Origin: an uncultured Selenomonadales bacterium
GTDB taxonomy: Bacteria; Bacillota; Negativicutes; Selenomonadales; Selenomonadaceae
DNA length: 32,972 nucleotides
NCBI GenBank assembly: GCA_900315155.1
Contig: OMYB01000020.1
Coordinates: forward strand, 1 to 32,972
Direction: 5' to 3'
Position 1 is the first letter of the stretch. Every line of letters begins with the position of its first letter. The notes beneath the pieces were generated by a model. The model ran no database searches. It saw only the letters and a list, made by a program, of their open reading frames with translations, and was not told the origin of the DNA. Made by a program: the position numbers and the translations under genes. Positions 25,161 to 32,870 of this stretch are shown in pieces.

Positions 25161-25556
25161 ATGAAAAAACATGGCGTGCTGCATGCGGAACTTTCACAAC
25201 AAATTGCAGCGTTAGGGCATAAAGACACATTCATGATCGGGGATGCAGGAATGCCGATACCGAAAGGCGTTCCCATCATCGATTTGGCCGTGACCAAAGG
25301 GGTACCGACATTTCGACAGGTCATGGATGCTGTGCTGGAGGAAGCTGAGGTTGAGGGATATACCCTGGCTGAGGAAATCCGCACGGAGAATCCGGAACTG
25401 CAGACGTATATCGAGCAAAAGCTGACGGGCAAGGAAGAAAATTTCCTTCCGCATGACGAGTTGAAGCGCCGCTCGGCACAGGTTAAGTTCGCAATCCGGA
25501 CCGGCGAATTCACGCCGTATCCTAACGTAATCCTGCGCGCTGGCGTTGTTTTTTGA
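25161..25556 (+). CDS. rbsD: D-ribose pyranase
   Basis: A 131-residue RbsD, the usual length. The conserved N-terminus MKKHGVLHAELSQQIAALGHKD, the GDAGMPIP turn and the C-terminal FAIRTGEFTPYPNVILRAGVVF, which holds the catalytic tyrosine region, are all present. It converts beta-pyranose ribose to the furanose form used by ribokinase. AGGAGG precedes the ATG. It is the first gene of a ribose operon with an operator-like palindrome at its promoter. Confidence 0.94.
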   Translation: MKKHGVLHAELSQQIAALGHKDTFMIGDAGMPIPKGVPIIDLAVTKGVPTFRQVMDAVLEEAEVEGYTLAEEIRTENPELQTYIEQKLTGKEENFLPHDELKRRSAQVKFAIRTGEFTPYPNVILRAGVVF

Positions 25557-25558
25557 GG

Positions 25559-25607
25559 AATCCGATGTCGACCTAAAATTTTATATAAATTTTTAGGTCG
25601 ACGGATT
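25559..25607 (+). repeat. Imperfect inverted repeat between rbsD and rbsR
   Basis: AATCCG + TCGACCTAAAA (left, with a 3-nt ATG bulge) pairs with TTTTAGGTCGA + CGGATT (right) across a 12-nt AT loop. It could act as a weak terminator or attenuator after rbsD, or as a processing hairpin; a proper T-run is missing. Confidence 0.6.
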
Positions 25608-25624
25608 TCTGTCATATCTTTTGT

Positions 25625-25653
25625 TTGTACCGGGGCTCGATTTCGTTTACAAT
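25625..25653 (+). promoter_or_regulatory. Internal promoter of rbsR
   Basis: TTGTAC (25625-25630), 17-nt spacer, TACAAT (25648-25653), 29 nt before the rbsR ATG. Confidence 0.6.
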
Positions 25654-25682
25654 AGAAGGGACAGAACGAGAGGAGCCTTTCT

Positions 25683-26681
25683 ATGAAGATCAATATAAAA
25701 ACCATCAGTGAACTTTCTGGCTTTTCTATTGCGACCGTCTCCAATGCCCTGAATGGGAAGAAGGGCGTCAATGCAGAGACCGCGAGGAAAATCTTGTCTA
25801 TTGCCCGTGAGTACGGCTATGCGAGTGAGCGAAAGCTCGATAGCATTACGCTCGTCGCTTATCGCGATAGCGGTAAAGTGTTATCCAATTCTCCATTTTT
25901 TGCGACTCTCTTGGAGAGCGTCGAGAACGAGAGCCGTCGCAACGGGTATGAGACGAAGCTCGTCAATCTGTACCGGCAGTCGCCATCCTTTGAAGAGGAG
26001 GCGGCTCGCCTGATGCATCAGTCGACATCGGCAATCCTACTGGTGGGGACGGAGCTTCAGCCGGAGGATGCCCATTTCTTTGCGGATGCGGATGTCCCGC
26101 TCGTACTGCTGGACTGCTCGATATCCCAGCCGGCTTTTCATGCTGTGCTCATGGATAACGAGGAATCTGTGCATCAGGCGGCTGAGTATCTGATTGGTTT
26201 GGGTCATCAGGATATCGGTTATCTGCGGGCGGATCTGCATACGCAGAATTTCGGGGAACGCTATCGCGGTTACTGCCGTGCTATGGTGGAGAATGACCTG
26301 ACGATTCGTGAGGATGCGATCAAGGAACTGCCGGTTGTCGTCACCGGAGCCAGGGACAGCTTTGCGGCTTGGCTCGATACGGAACCGCAGCTGCCAACGG
26401 CGTTCCTGGCGGATAACGATATCCTGGCGCTAGGCGCGATGCAGGCTCTGCAGGAGCATGGCATCCGCGTCCCAGAGGATGTCTCGATGATCGGTTTCGA
26501 CGATATCAGCTTTAGCGCGATATCGCAGCCGGGGCTGACGACAATCCGCGTGTTCAAGAAAGAACTTGGTCAGATGGCCGTGCACCGTCTGATGGATCTC
26601 ATAGAAGAACCGGAACAAGCGAAAGCATGCATTCATGTTTATAACGAATTTGTTCTCCGCAGCAGTACGGCTGCGAGGTAG
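25683..26681 (+). CDS. rbsR: LacI-family regulator, probable RbsR
   Basis: A 332-residue LacI/GalR repressor. The N-terminal helix-turn-helix TISELSGFSIATVSNALNGKKGV and hinge (ARKILSIAREYGYAS) are followed by a periplasmic-binding-protein-like sensor domain with ILLVGTEL, VPLVLLDCSI, AFLADNDILALGAMQAL and SMIGFDDISFSAISQPGLTTI. The operon context (rbsD before, rbsK after) makes ribose the likely inducer. GAGAGGAG lies upstream of the ATG. It has its own internal promoter, so repressor can be made while rbsD is off. Confidence 0.9.
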   Translation: MKINIKTISELSGFSIATVSNALNGKKGVNAETARKILSIAREYGYASERKLDSITLVAYRDSGKVLSNSPFFATLLESVENESRRNGYETKLVNLYRQSPSFEEEAARLMHQSTSAILLVGTELQPEDAHFFADADVPLVLLDCSISQPAFHAVLMDNEESVHQAAEYLIGLGHQDIGYLRADLHTQNFGERYRGYCRAMVENDLTIREDAIKELPVVVTGARDSFAAWLDTEPQLPTAFLADNDILALGAMQALQEHGIRVPEDVSMIGFDDISFSAISQPGLTTIRVFKKELGQMAVHRLMDLIEEPEQAKACIHVYNEFVLRSSTAAR

Positions 26682-26701
26682 GGTTCAGAGGAGGAATCCA
26701 G

Positions 26702-27637
26702 ATGAAAAAGATAGCAGTTATTGGCTCGACGATGATGGATGTCGTATCGTATACCGACCGGATGCCAGAAGCCGGTGAGACCCGGATGTCCACGGACTTC
26801 CACATCGCGGCAGGTGGTAAAGGGGCCAATCAGGCTATCGCGGCGGCAAAACTCGGTGCTGATGTCATGATGGTTACGGCTATTGGCGATGACCTTTTCG
26901 GTGAAAACAGTCGGAAAAATTTCCGCCGGCATAACATCGATGACCGCCATATTATGACAATTTCTGATACAGCAAACGGCGTAGCAAGCATCACGGTTGA
27001 AGCTTCGGGACAGAACCGTATCCTCATCTGCGCAGGTGCTAATGGTAAATTTACGCCGGACCTCCTGAAATCCGCAGAGCACGATCTTTCCCTGTGCTCG
27101 CTCATTGTCTTGCAGCTGGAGATTCCGTTAGAGACGGTTTATGCAGCCATTGCATTCGGCAAGAAACATGGAATTCCTGTTTTGCTGAATCCAGCACCGG
27201 CAGCGGAGAATCTTTCCTTTGAAAAAGTCTGCGATTGCGAATTCTTCATGCCGAATGAAACGGAACTCGCCATTACGACGGGGATGCCGACGGAAACACT
27301 CGATGGCGTACGTGCCGCAGCAAAGAAACTGCTTGGCCATGGCCTGAAGAACGTTATCGTCACGATGGGAAGCCGCGGTTCGCTCTGGATGAGCAAAGAC
27401 CATGAGGTGCACATTGAGGCATCTGAGGTGAAAGCCGTCGATACGACAGGCGCAGGAGATGCGTTCATCGGCTGCTTTGCCGCGAGCTATGTGGCAAGCG
27501 GCGATATCGAGAAATCTCTCCGCCGTGCTTCCCGTTATGCAACGCTGAGTGTTACGCGTACGGGCACGCAGGGCTCCTATGCTGATGCAGAAGAGTTTAC
27601 GGCATTCCTACAGGAACTGGATGGCAAAACTGCCTGA
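26702..27637 (+). CDS. rbsK: Ribokinase
   Basis: A 311-residue PfkB-family kinase that phosphorylates ribose to ribose 5-phosphate. Motifs are the N-terminal GSTMMDVV, the substrate motif GGKGANQAIAAAKLGADV near residue 38-55, NPAPA, NETE, and the C-terminal DTTGAGDAFIGCF with the catalytic aspartate. GGAGGAA precedes the ATG; it follows rbsR by 20 nt. Complete. Confidence 0.94.
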   Translation: MKKIAVIGSTMMDVVSYTDRMPEAGETRMSTDFHIAAGGKGANQAIAAAKLGADVMMVTAIGDDLFGENSRKNFRRHNIDDRHIMTISDTANGVASITVEASGQNRILICAGANGKFTPDLLKSAEHDLSLCSLIVLQLEIPLETVYAAIAFGKKHGIPVLLNPAPAAENLSFEKVCDCEFFMPNETELAITTGMPTETLDGVRAAAKKLLGHGLKNVIVTMGSRGSLWMSKDHEVHIEASEVKAVDTTGAGDAFIGCFAASYVASGDIEKSLRRASRYATLSVTRTGTQGSYADAEEFTAFLQELDGKTA

Positions 27638-27670
27638 AAACATGCATGCATTCCGGATTAACGTTTACTG

Positions 27671-27686
27671 CGGCGGTTTTCCGCCG
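27671..27686 (+). repeat. Small GC hairpin abutting the ribosome binding site
   Basis: CGGCGG TTTT CCGCCG lies immediately before GAGGAGG of the transporter gene. It may protect the downstream mRNA end or tune translation; no T-run follows, so it is not a terminator. Confidence 0.6.
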
Positions 27687-27700
27687 GAGGAGGTTTAACG

Positions 27701-29062
27701 ATGGCTCTTTCGAAAAGTGTAGAATTAACGGCAGCTCCTGCCGATGAAAAATGGATCCAGTACGATAACGGCTACTTGAGCCGTACACCGATTCTTCAGT
27801 TTATCCTGCTCTCCTGCCTGATTCCTCTATGGGCGGCAGCGGCCAGTCTGAATGATGTCCTGATCACGCAGTTCAAAAGTGTTTTTGCGCTTAGCGACTT
27901 TGCTAGTGCGCTGGTACAGAGCGCGTTCTATAGCGGCTATTTTCTGATTGCTATACCGGCATCTATGGTTATCCGCCGCACGACATACAAGACGGCAATT
28001 CTCTGCGGCCTGTTCTTCTATATCATTGGTTGCACGATGTTCTTCCCAGCTTCACACATGGCTACCTATACGATGTTCCTCGTAGCTATTTTTGCCATCG
28101 CTGTCGGCCTGAGCTTTCTCGAGACTTCTGCGAATACGTACAGCACGATGATGGGGCCTCAGGACAAGGCAACGCTGCGTCTGAACATCAGCCAGACGTT
28201 CCAGCCGCTCGGCTCCATCGGCGGTATCCTGCTCGGCAAGTATCTCGTATTCCAGGAAGGCAACCGCATGAGCGATGTGCTCGCTGGCATGACGGATGCA
28301 CAGGCTGCTGCCTACAAGCTCGAAATGCTCCAGCATACGCTTGAGCCGTACCGCATGATCGTGTTCATCCTCATGGGTATCTTCTTGCTCGTCGCTATCA
28401 CGAAGTTTCCGCGCTGCAAGGTCTGCCATCATGATGCAGAAGGCAAGGAAATCAAGGTTCAGGTCCCAGGCATCAAAGAGACGCTGGGCTATCTCGCGCA
28501 CAATGTCCGTTTCCGTAAAGGTATCCTCGCTCAGTTCCTCTATGTTGGCATGCAGGTTGCTGTCTGGTCTTTCACGATTCGCCTTGCCCTGCAGCTCGAC
28601 CCGACAATCAATGAGCGTACGGCAGCAAACTTCATGGTCTACAGCTTCATCTGTTTCTTCATCGGCAAGTTCATCGCGAATTTCCTCATGACGAAATTCT
28701 CCTCGAATAAGGTTCTTGTCGCTTACTCGATTATAGGATGCGGCGTCCTTCTCTATGTTTCCTTTGTTCCAAACTTCACGGCTCTCTGGGCTGCCGTTTC
28801 GGCCAGCATCCTCTTTGGACCGTGCTGGGCTACGATTTATTCCCGTGCACTCGACGCTGTCGAAAAGAAATATACGGAGACGGCTGGTGCCATTGTTGTT
28901 ATGTCCATCGTCGGCGGCGCTTTCGTTCCGGCTATTCAGGGCTATGTTTCAGATATCACGGGTTCCATGCAGTTCTCCTTCATCGTGAACCTCGTCTGCT
29001 TCATCGCCATCGGCCTTTATTTCTATGGTGAGAGCAAACTTGAAAAGAAAGCGGAGGCGTAA
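27701..29062 (+). CDS. FucP-like MFS sugar transporter, probable ribose permease
   Basis: A 453-residue major facilitator superfamily protein with about twelve membrane helices, closest in feel to the FucP (L-fucose:proton symporter) family: VLITQFKSVFALSDFASALVQSAFYSGYFLIAIPASMV, then GLSFLETSANTYSTMMGP and QTFQPLGSIGGILLGKYLVF. These are FucP hallmarks, including the helix-1 region LNDVLITQFK. Its place between ribokinase and the last operon gene suggests ribose uptake by proton symport instead of the usual RbsABC transporter. GGAGGAGG is 7 nt before the ATG, just after a small hairpin. Substrate is inferred from context only. Confidence 0.87.
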   Translation: MALSKSVELTAAPADEKWIQYDNGYLSRTPILQFILLSCLIPLWAAAASLNDVLITQFKSVFALSDFASALVQSAFYSGYFLIAIPASMVIRRTTYKTAILCGLFFYIIGCTMFFPASHMATYTMFLVAIFAIAVGLSFLETSANTYSTMMGPQDKATLRLNISQTFQPLGSIGGILLGKYLVFQEGNRMSDVLAGMTDAQAAAYKLEMLQHTLEPYRMIVFILMGIFLLVAITKFPRCKVCHHDAEGKEIKVQVPGIKETLGYLAHNVRFRKGILAQFLYVGMQVAVWSFTIRLALQLDPTINERTAANFMVYSFICFFIGKFIANFLMTKFSSNKVLVAYSIIGCGVLLYVSFVPNFTALWAAVSASILFGPCWATIYSRALDAVEKKYTETAGAIVVMSIVGGAFVPAIQGYVSDITGSMQFSFIVNLVCFIAIGLYFYGESKLEKKAEA

Positions 29063-29065
29063 GCC

Positions 29066-29686
29066 ATGGTGGATATCCAGGAAATCACTTCGGGAACCTT
29101 CCGTGCCTATGGCCGTGTGTTGAACGTGGATACGGAAGAATTCCTGCAGGTCATGGATGCACGTCCGGTCACGCCGGCCGGACAGGCAGATTATGTAACA
29201 GAGCTTCCCGAACTGGCAACTCTGCCACTCGGCAAAGAAATTCAGACAAAAGTTTTCGGAGAGCTTCCCGTCGAGTTCGGTCACTGCAGCGGATGGAATA
29301 ACCATCTCAATGCACTGGAGTTCCATCGTTCCTCGGAGATTGATATCGCGGCTACAGACCTACTGCTCCTGCTTGGCCATGAACAGGATATCGACTGGGA
29401 TATGCTGACTTATAATACGGACCGCGTCGAATGTTTCCACGTACCGCGCGGCACAGCCGTCGAACTCTATGCGACGACATTGCACTACACGCCGTGCCGG
29501 GCAGGCGGAAAAGAATTTCGTATGGGGGTCATCCTGCCGGCAGGAACAAATGAAGCCCTATCCTGCAGGGTGCAACATCCATATTTCATGCAGGCAAAGA
29601 ATAAATGGCTTCTTGCTCATAAGGAAGCCGATATGGGGCCTGACGTATGTTATGGCCTGCGCGGAGAAAATCTCTGCGTCGACTGA
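29066..29686 (+). CDS. DUF4867-like protein of the ribose operon
   Basis: A 206-residue soluble protein with no signal peptide or membrane segment. It resembles DUF4867 proteins: LPLGKEIQTKVFGELPVEFGHCSGWNNHLNALEFHRSSEI, then LLLLLGHEQDID and a conserved FHVPRGTAVELYATTLHYTPCR; the histidine/glutamate pattern suggests a cupin-like, possibly metal-binding fold. Such proteins are seen near sugar-metabolism genes and could be an isomerase or epimerase, but no activity is known to me. The gene starts 3 nt after the transporter stop and is the last in the operon, before a strong terminator. Confidence 0.7.
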   Translation: MVDIQEITSGTFRAYGRVLNVDTEEFLQVMDARPVTPAGQADYVTELPELATLPLGKEIQTKVFGELPVEFGHCSGWNNHLNALEFHRSSEIDIAATDLLLLLGHEQDIDWDMLTYNTDRVECFHVPRGTAVELYATTLHYTPCRAGGKEFRMGVILPAGTNEALSCRVQHPYFMQAKNKWLLAHKEADMGPDVCYGLRGENLCVD

Positions 29687-29719
29687 ATTTCTTTGAGCAC
29701 CAATACATGATTTCACCCT

Positions 29720-29756
29720 AAAAGGCCGCTGCACCAATTTCGTGCAGCGGCCTTTT
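29720..29756. terminator. Bidirectional terminator, ribose operon / esterase
   Basis: AAAAGGCCGCTGCAC (29720-29734) pairs perfectly with GTGCAGCGGCCTTTT (29742-29756). It lies between convergent genes and is almost identical to the hairpin at 32189. Confidence 0.93.
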
Positions 29757-29784
29757 CTGGAGCCTTATCTCAAAAAGCGGTATT

Positions 29785-30915
29785 TTATTTTTTGTCGAAC
29801 AGTTTTGCTTTCAGCCAGGCGCGCATAGCCGTGTTCGTCGTGTCGCCCTGATAGCCGTGATGCGTCGTCGAATTGTAGACGAAGACGTTCTCAACACCGG
29901 CATCGTTGAGAGCCTTCTGCAGGCGCAGGCTCTGAGCGATCGGCACGAGGTTATCTTGACCGCCATGTGCGATGAAGAACGGAGGTGCATCCTTCGTGAC
30001 ATGGTTGATCGGCGATGCATTGAGGGCCATCTGAGCCATATCCCAGTACGGTGATTTCTGGTCGCCGGCCTGGAGTACCTTGCGGAGCTCAGCGACGCCG
30101 TCGGCTTTGCCATTTCCCGTTGCGCCGACGAGGATGGACTCATTGGCGCGGGCAGAGTCATGCATTTCGATGGCCTTGGCGCAATCCTGCAGGGCCGGGG
30201 ACATCTCGTGCGCCATGGAAAGAAGATCCGTCGGGCCGTAGTAGTCCACGCAGGCCGTGACAGCTGAGGACTGGTTCAGATTGCCGCCGATCTTACCTTC
30301 GAGAGACGGATCATTCGGCGTCAAGGCTGCCTCGGCAGCCAGATGTGCGCCAGCCGAGCTGCCGGCAATGGCGATGCGGTCCGTGTCGATATTGTACTCA
30401 GCCGCATGGGCACGGACGAAGCGGATAGCGCCTTTGACATCATAGATCTGTGCGGGGAGCTGTGCCTCATGGTTCAGCTGATAATCGACGGAGACAAAGG
30501 CGATGCCATCGTCGAGCACACCTTTGAAGACATCGTACGTCTTGTTGTAATCCGTGCGCATCTGGCCGCCGCCCTTCGGGGCATCCTTCTTGATTTCGTC
30601 GTTGCCCTGATAGTCACCGACAGCCCAGCCACCGCCATGGACATAGATGAGCGCTGGTACCTTGGTTCCCTTTTCATGAGGTGGAATGAAGACGTTCATT
30701 TTGAGGACACGCTCGGTACCGTTGTTGTTCTTGGCTGTATCGACGACGACATCGCGGTACGTCGGCGGCATCGTGACGAGGCTCTGCTGGGCCGTCGTCT
30801 GTGCAGCTTTGAGCGGTGCAGCAGCATAAGCCGGCGTGGCCATGCCATAAAAGCCCAGTCCCATAGCGAGCGTGAGGGCCGAGGCGAGGAAGAATTTCTT
30901 TTTGCGGTTCATCAT
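29785..30915 (-). CDS. Secreted alpha/beta hydrolase (HSL/BD-FAE-like esterase)
   Basis: A 376-residue exported esterase. The signal peptide (MMNRKKKFFLASALTLAMG, hydrophobic core, then ATPAYAAA) predicts export to the periplasm or beyond. The oxyanion motif HGGGWA is near residue 93, the nucleophile GSSAGAH near 185, the acid in GGQDNLVP near 318 and the histidine in TTHHGYQGD near 352. The pattern matches hormone-sensitive-lipase-like carboxylesterases, including feruloyl and acetyl esterases acting on plant glycans. GGGAGG is 7 nt before the ATG. It lies 79 nt downstream of the OmpM gene on the same strand and may share its transcript. Substrate unknown. Confidence 0.83.
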   Translation of the reverse strand: MMNRKKKFFLASALTLAMGLGFYGMATPAYAAAPLKAAQTTAQQSLVTMPPTYRDVVVDTAKNNNGTERVLKMNVFIPPHEKGTKVPALIYVHGGGWAVGDYQGNDEIKKDAPKGGGQMRTDYNKTYDVFKGVLDDGIAFVSVDYQLNHEAQLPAQIYDVKGAIRFVRAHAAEYNIDTDRIAIAGSSAGAHLAAEAALTPNDPSLEGKIGGNLNQSSAVTACVDYYGPTDLLSMAHEMSPALQDCAKAIEMHDSARANESILVGATGNGKADGVAELRKVLQAGDQKSPYWDMAQMALNASPINHVTKDAPPFFIAHGGQDNLVPIAQSLRLQKALNDAGVENVFVYNSTTHHGYQGDTTNTAMRAWLKAKLFDKK

Positions 30916-30961
30916 ATTACTACCTCCCTGATATTACCATAGAATTCTATAGGATATAAGA

Positions 30962-30980
30962 CACGAGGATATGCCTCGTG
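30962..30980 (-). repeat. Hairpin between the OmpM-type and esterase genes
   Basis: CACGAGG pairs with CCTCGTG across a 5-nt loop, 14 nt beyond the OmpM gene stop on the minus strand. No T-run follows, so it is more likely an mRNA-stabilising or partial-termination hairpin. A perfect palindrome ATAGAATTCTAT (30939-30950) lies just before the esterase ribosome binding site. Confidence 0.45.
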
Positions 30981-30994
30981 ATTTCCTGTCGTGC

Positions 30995-31999
30995 TTAGAA
31001 GCAGTATAAAATCTCGGTGCGCATGAAGTCCATGCGGTCGCCGTGGGTTGCCGTATCACCGACATTCTTGCCCCAGAAGTACTTCGCACCGATGAAGATC
31101 TGCGGTGCGATGACGTAGTTGAAGCCGAATTCCGTGCCGCGGACGTTGCCATGCGTATAGGCCTCGTAACGCGAGGAGACGACCGTCGCATCGTTCAGAT
31201 AGAAGTTGCGGAACATGAGCATGAACGAACCCGGGCAGCGGACATCCATGCGCTTGTAGTCGAGTTCCAGGAAATAGCCGTCGCGGCTCAGATCCGTCAC
31301 ATGGATGGGGGTTCCTCCGCGATCCGTGACATTCCGGTCGGTGTCGGCTGTGCTGTGTGCATAGAGTGCCATCATGCGGACGTTGCGCGCCAGCATGCCT
31401 TCGAGGCCGATGTTCATGAGGCCATAATCCTCATTCTTGATATGCTTGCTCTCGCCCGTATGGCCTACGTCGACGGAGCGGAAATTATGATAGGCCGTCA
31501 TGAGCTTGAGCTGTTTCGAGATCGGATAGGTAAGCACCGTGCCGATGTAGGCTTGGGACATATCGGCACCCGGACGGTTGTTGTCCTTCATATAATATTC
31601 CTGACGGAAACGGAGGAAGCCTTCCAGCCGATAGTTATCGGCATGGCGTTCGAGTTCTTTCACGCGGACGCCGAGGTTCTTCAGTTCATCGCCAAACTCT
31701 GCACTCAATTTCTCGATCAGAGCTTTATCTTCTGCATTGACGCCTTTCTTCTGCTCGACAGCCATCGCACGAGCGACCATCTTGCTCATCTCGAAGCGCG
31801 TGATGGCCTTATCCCCCTGGAATGTTCCATCCCCGTAACCTTCCAGTACGCCATCTGCTGCCAGCTGGGCTACGGCATCATATGCCCAGTGATCCTGCGG
31901 CACTTCCTTGAACGGGCTTTGTGCTGCCTCACTGACGCCGGACGCCAGCAGCATCGAGCCCGTCAATACAGTCATCGCAAGAAATTTCCCTTTATTCAT
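30995..31999 (-). CDS. SLH-domain outer-membrane porin-like protein (OmpM type)
   Basis: A 334-residue protein built like the OmpM porins of Negativicutes. A signal peptide (MNKGKFLAMTVLTGSMLLASGVSEAA) precedes one SLH domain (about 28-78: FKEVPQDHWAYDAVAQLAADGVLEGYGDGTFQGDKAITRFEMS), then a short coiled coil (about 88-115) and a beta-barrel region with alternating aromatic strands ending in a terminal phenylalanine (TEILYCF), as expected for BAM-inserted proteins. The SLH domain tethers the outer membrane to peptidoglycan polyamines. GGGGAGG sits 7 nt before the ATG at 31999; the frame is open upstream to 32095. The barrel seems shorter than in typical OmpM proteins. Confidence 0.85.
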   Translation of the reverse strand: MNKGKFLAMTVLTGSMLLASGVSEAAQSPFKEVPQDHWAYDAVAQLAADGVLEGYGDGTFQGDKAITRFEMSKMVARAMAVEQKKGVNAEDKALIEKLSAEFGDELKNLGVRVKELERHADNYRLEGFLRFRQEYYMKDNNRPGADMSQAYIGTVLTYPISKQLKLMTAYHNFRSVDVGHTGESKHIKNEDYGLMNIGLEGMLARNVRMMALYAHSTADTDRNVTDRGGTPIHVTDLSRDGYFLELDYKRMDVRCPGSFMLMFRNFYLNDATVVSSRYEAYTHGNVRGTEFGFNYVIAPQIFIGAKYFWGKNVGDTATHGDRMDFMRTEILYCF

Positions 32000-32075
32000 A
32001 TCTGTTCCTCCCCATTCACTCTCATCCAATATGGGCTTGATTTCCATCCCATTGGTCTTGGCTATTTTATTATAA

Positions 32076-32104
32076 ATTTTACAAAAACTCTTCACCTTGT
32101 ACAG
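32076..32104 (-). promoter_or_regulatory. Possible promoter of the OmpM-type gene
   Basis: On the minus strand CTGTAC, 17 nt, TAAAAT (32104-32076); a TATAAT at 32074-32069 is an alternative -10 without a good -35. The 200 nt before the gene are AT-rich and otherwise hold only this and the next gene's terminator. Confidence 0.4.
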
Positions 32105-32188
32105 AGATACAAAATATGATTGGATTCCTTTGTAAAAATACGATTTTTTCTTTGCTTAAAATATCGGAACGCAAAATCCATGATTTTA

Positions 32189-32223
32189 AAAGGCCGCTGC
32201 ACCAGTTTGGTGCAGCGGCCTTT
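32189..32223. terminator. Terminator of the flavodoxin-fold gene
   Basis: AAAGGCCGCTGCACC (32189-32203) pairs with GGTGCAGCGGCCTTT (32209-32223) across AGTTT. On the minus strand it ends in TTTT, 20 nt after the reductase stop. Confidence 0.9.
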
Positions 32224-32243
32224 GTTATGCCTAGGTAAGGATG

Positions 32244-32870
32244 TCAGCGGATGAAGTTCGTGAAGACTTTGTCTTCGTAGACCGGTTTTTTCACGCCGGC
32301 TTTTTCACCGGCTTCTTTGCAGCGCAGGAGCCAGGCGAGGTTCTGCGCGAGCGTGCGCATGGTCTGGAGGCCTTCCTTATCCTGGCGGGCCTGCTCGGCA
32401 TTGCTGCCGTGGATCTGGTTCCAGTACTGCGAACCGACGACCGTCATGTTCATCATGAGGAAGTACTGGTTCATGCGTGCAAAGCACTCGGATGCACCGC
32501 CACGGCGGCAAGACGTGATCGTGGCCGCGAACTTGCCGGCAAATTTCGCATTCGGTGCACTGTACATGAGGCGGTCGAGGAACGACTGCAGACGGCCGTT
32601 CGGGCCGCCGTAGTAGACCGGCGTCGCAACGACGAGGGCATCGAAATCGTCGAGCTGAGCGGCGACGAGATTCACGGCATCGTCATAGACGCATTTGCCG
32701 ATTTCCTGACATTTGCCGCAGGCCATGCAGTCCGGCATCGGCGTTTTGCCGAGCCAGACGACCTTCGATTCGACGCCTTCTTTTTTGAGTTCGTTGACCG
32801 TCTCCTCGATAGCGACGGCATCGCAGCCATCTTCACGCGGGCTGCCGTTGATGAAAAGAACTTTGCTCAT
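32244..32870 (-). CDS. Flavodoxin-fold NAD(P)H-dependent FMN reductase
   Basis: A 208-residue cytoplasmic protein of the NADPH-dependent FMN reductase / iron-sulfur flavoprotein family. The FMN phosphate loop INGSPREDG is at the N-terminus, the second FMN segment TPVYYGGPNGRLQSFLDR is near residue 84-101, and TSCRRGG follows. A cysteine set, CMACGKCQEIGKC (about 48-60), resembles the compact cluster motif of iron-sulfur flavoproteins, so it may also carry a 4Fe-4S cluster. Proposed role: electron transfer or reduction of quinones and nitro compounds. The ATG at 32870 has only a weak ribosome binding site. About 100 nt beyond it, to the window end, show no further gene. Confidence 0.85.
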   Translation of the reverse strand: MSKVLFINGSPREDGCDAVAIEETVNELKKEGVESKVVWLGKTPMPDCMACGKCQEIGKCVYDDAVNLVAAQLDDFDALVVATPVYYGGPNGRLQSFLDRLMYSAPNAKFAGKFAATITSCRRGGASECFARMNQYFLMMNMTVVGSQYWNQIHGSNAEQARQDKEGLQTMRTLAQNLAWLLRCKEAGEKAGVKKPVYEDKVFTNFIR

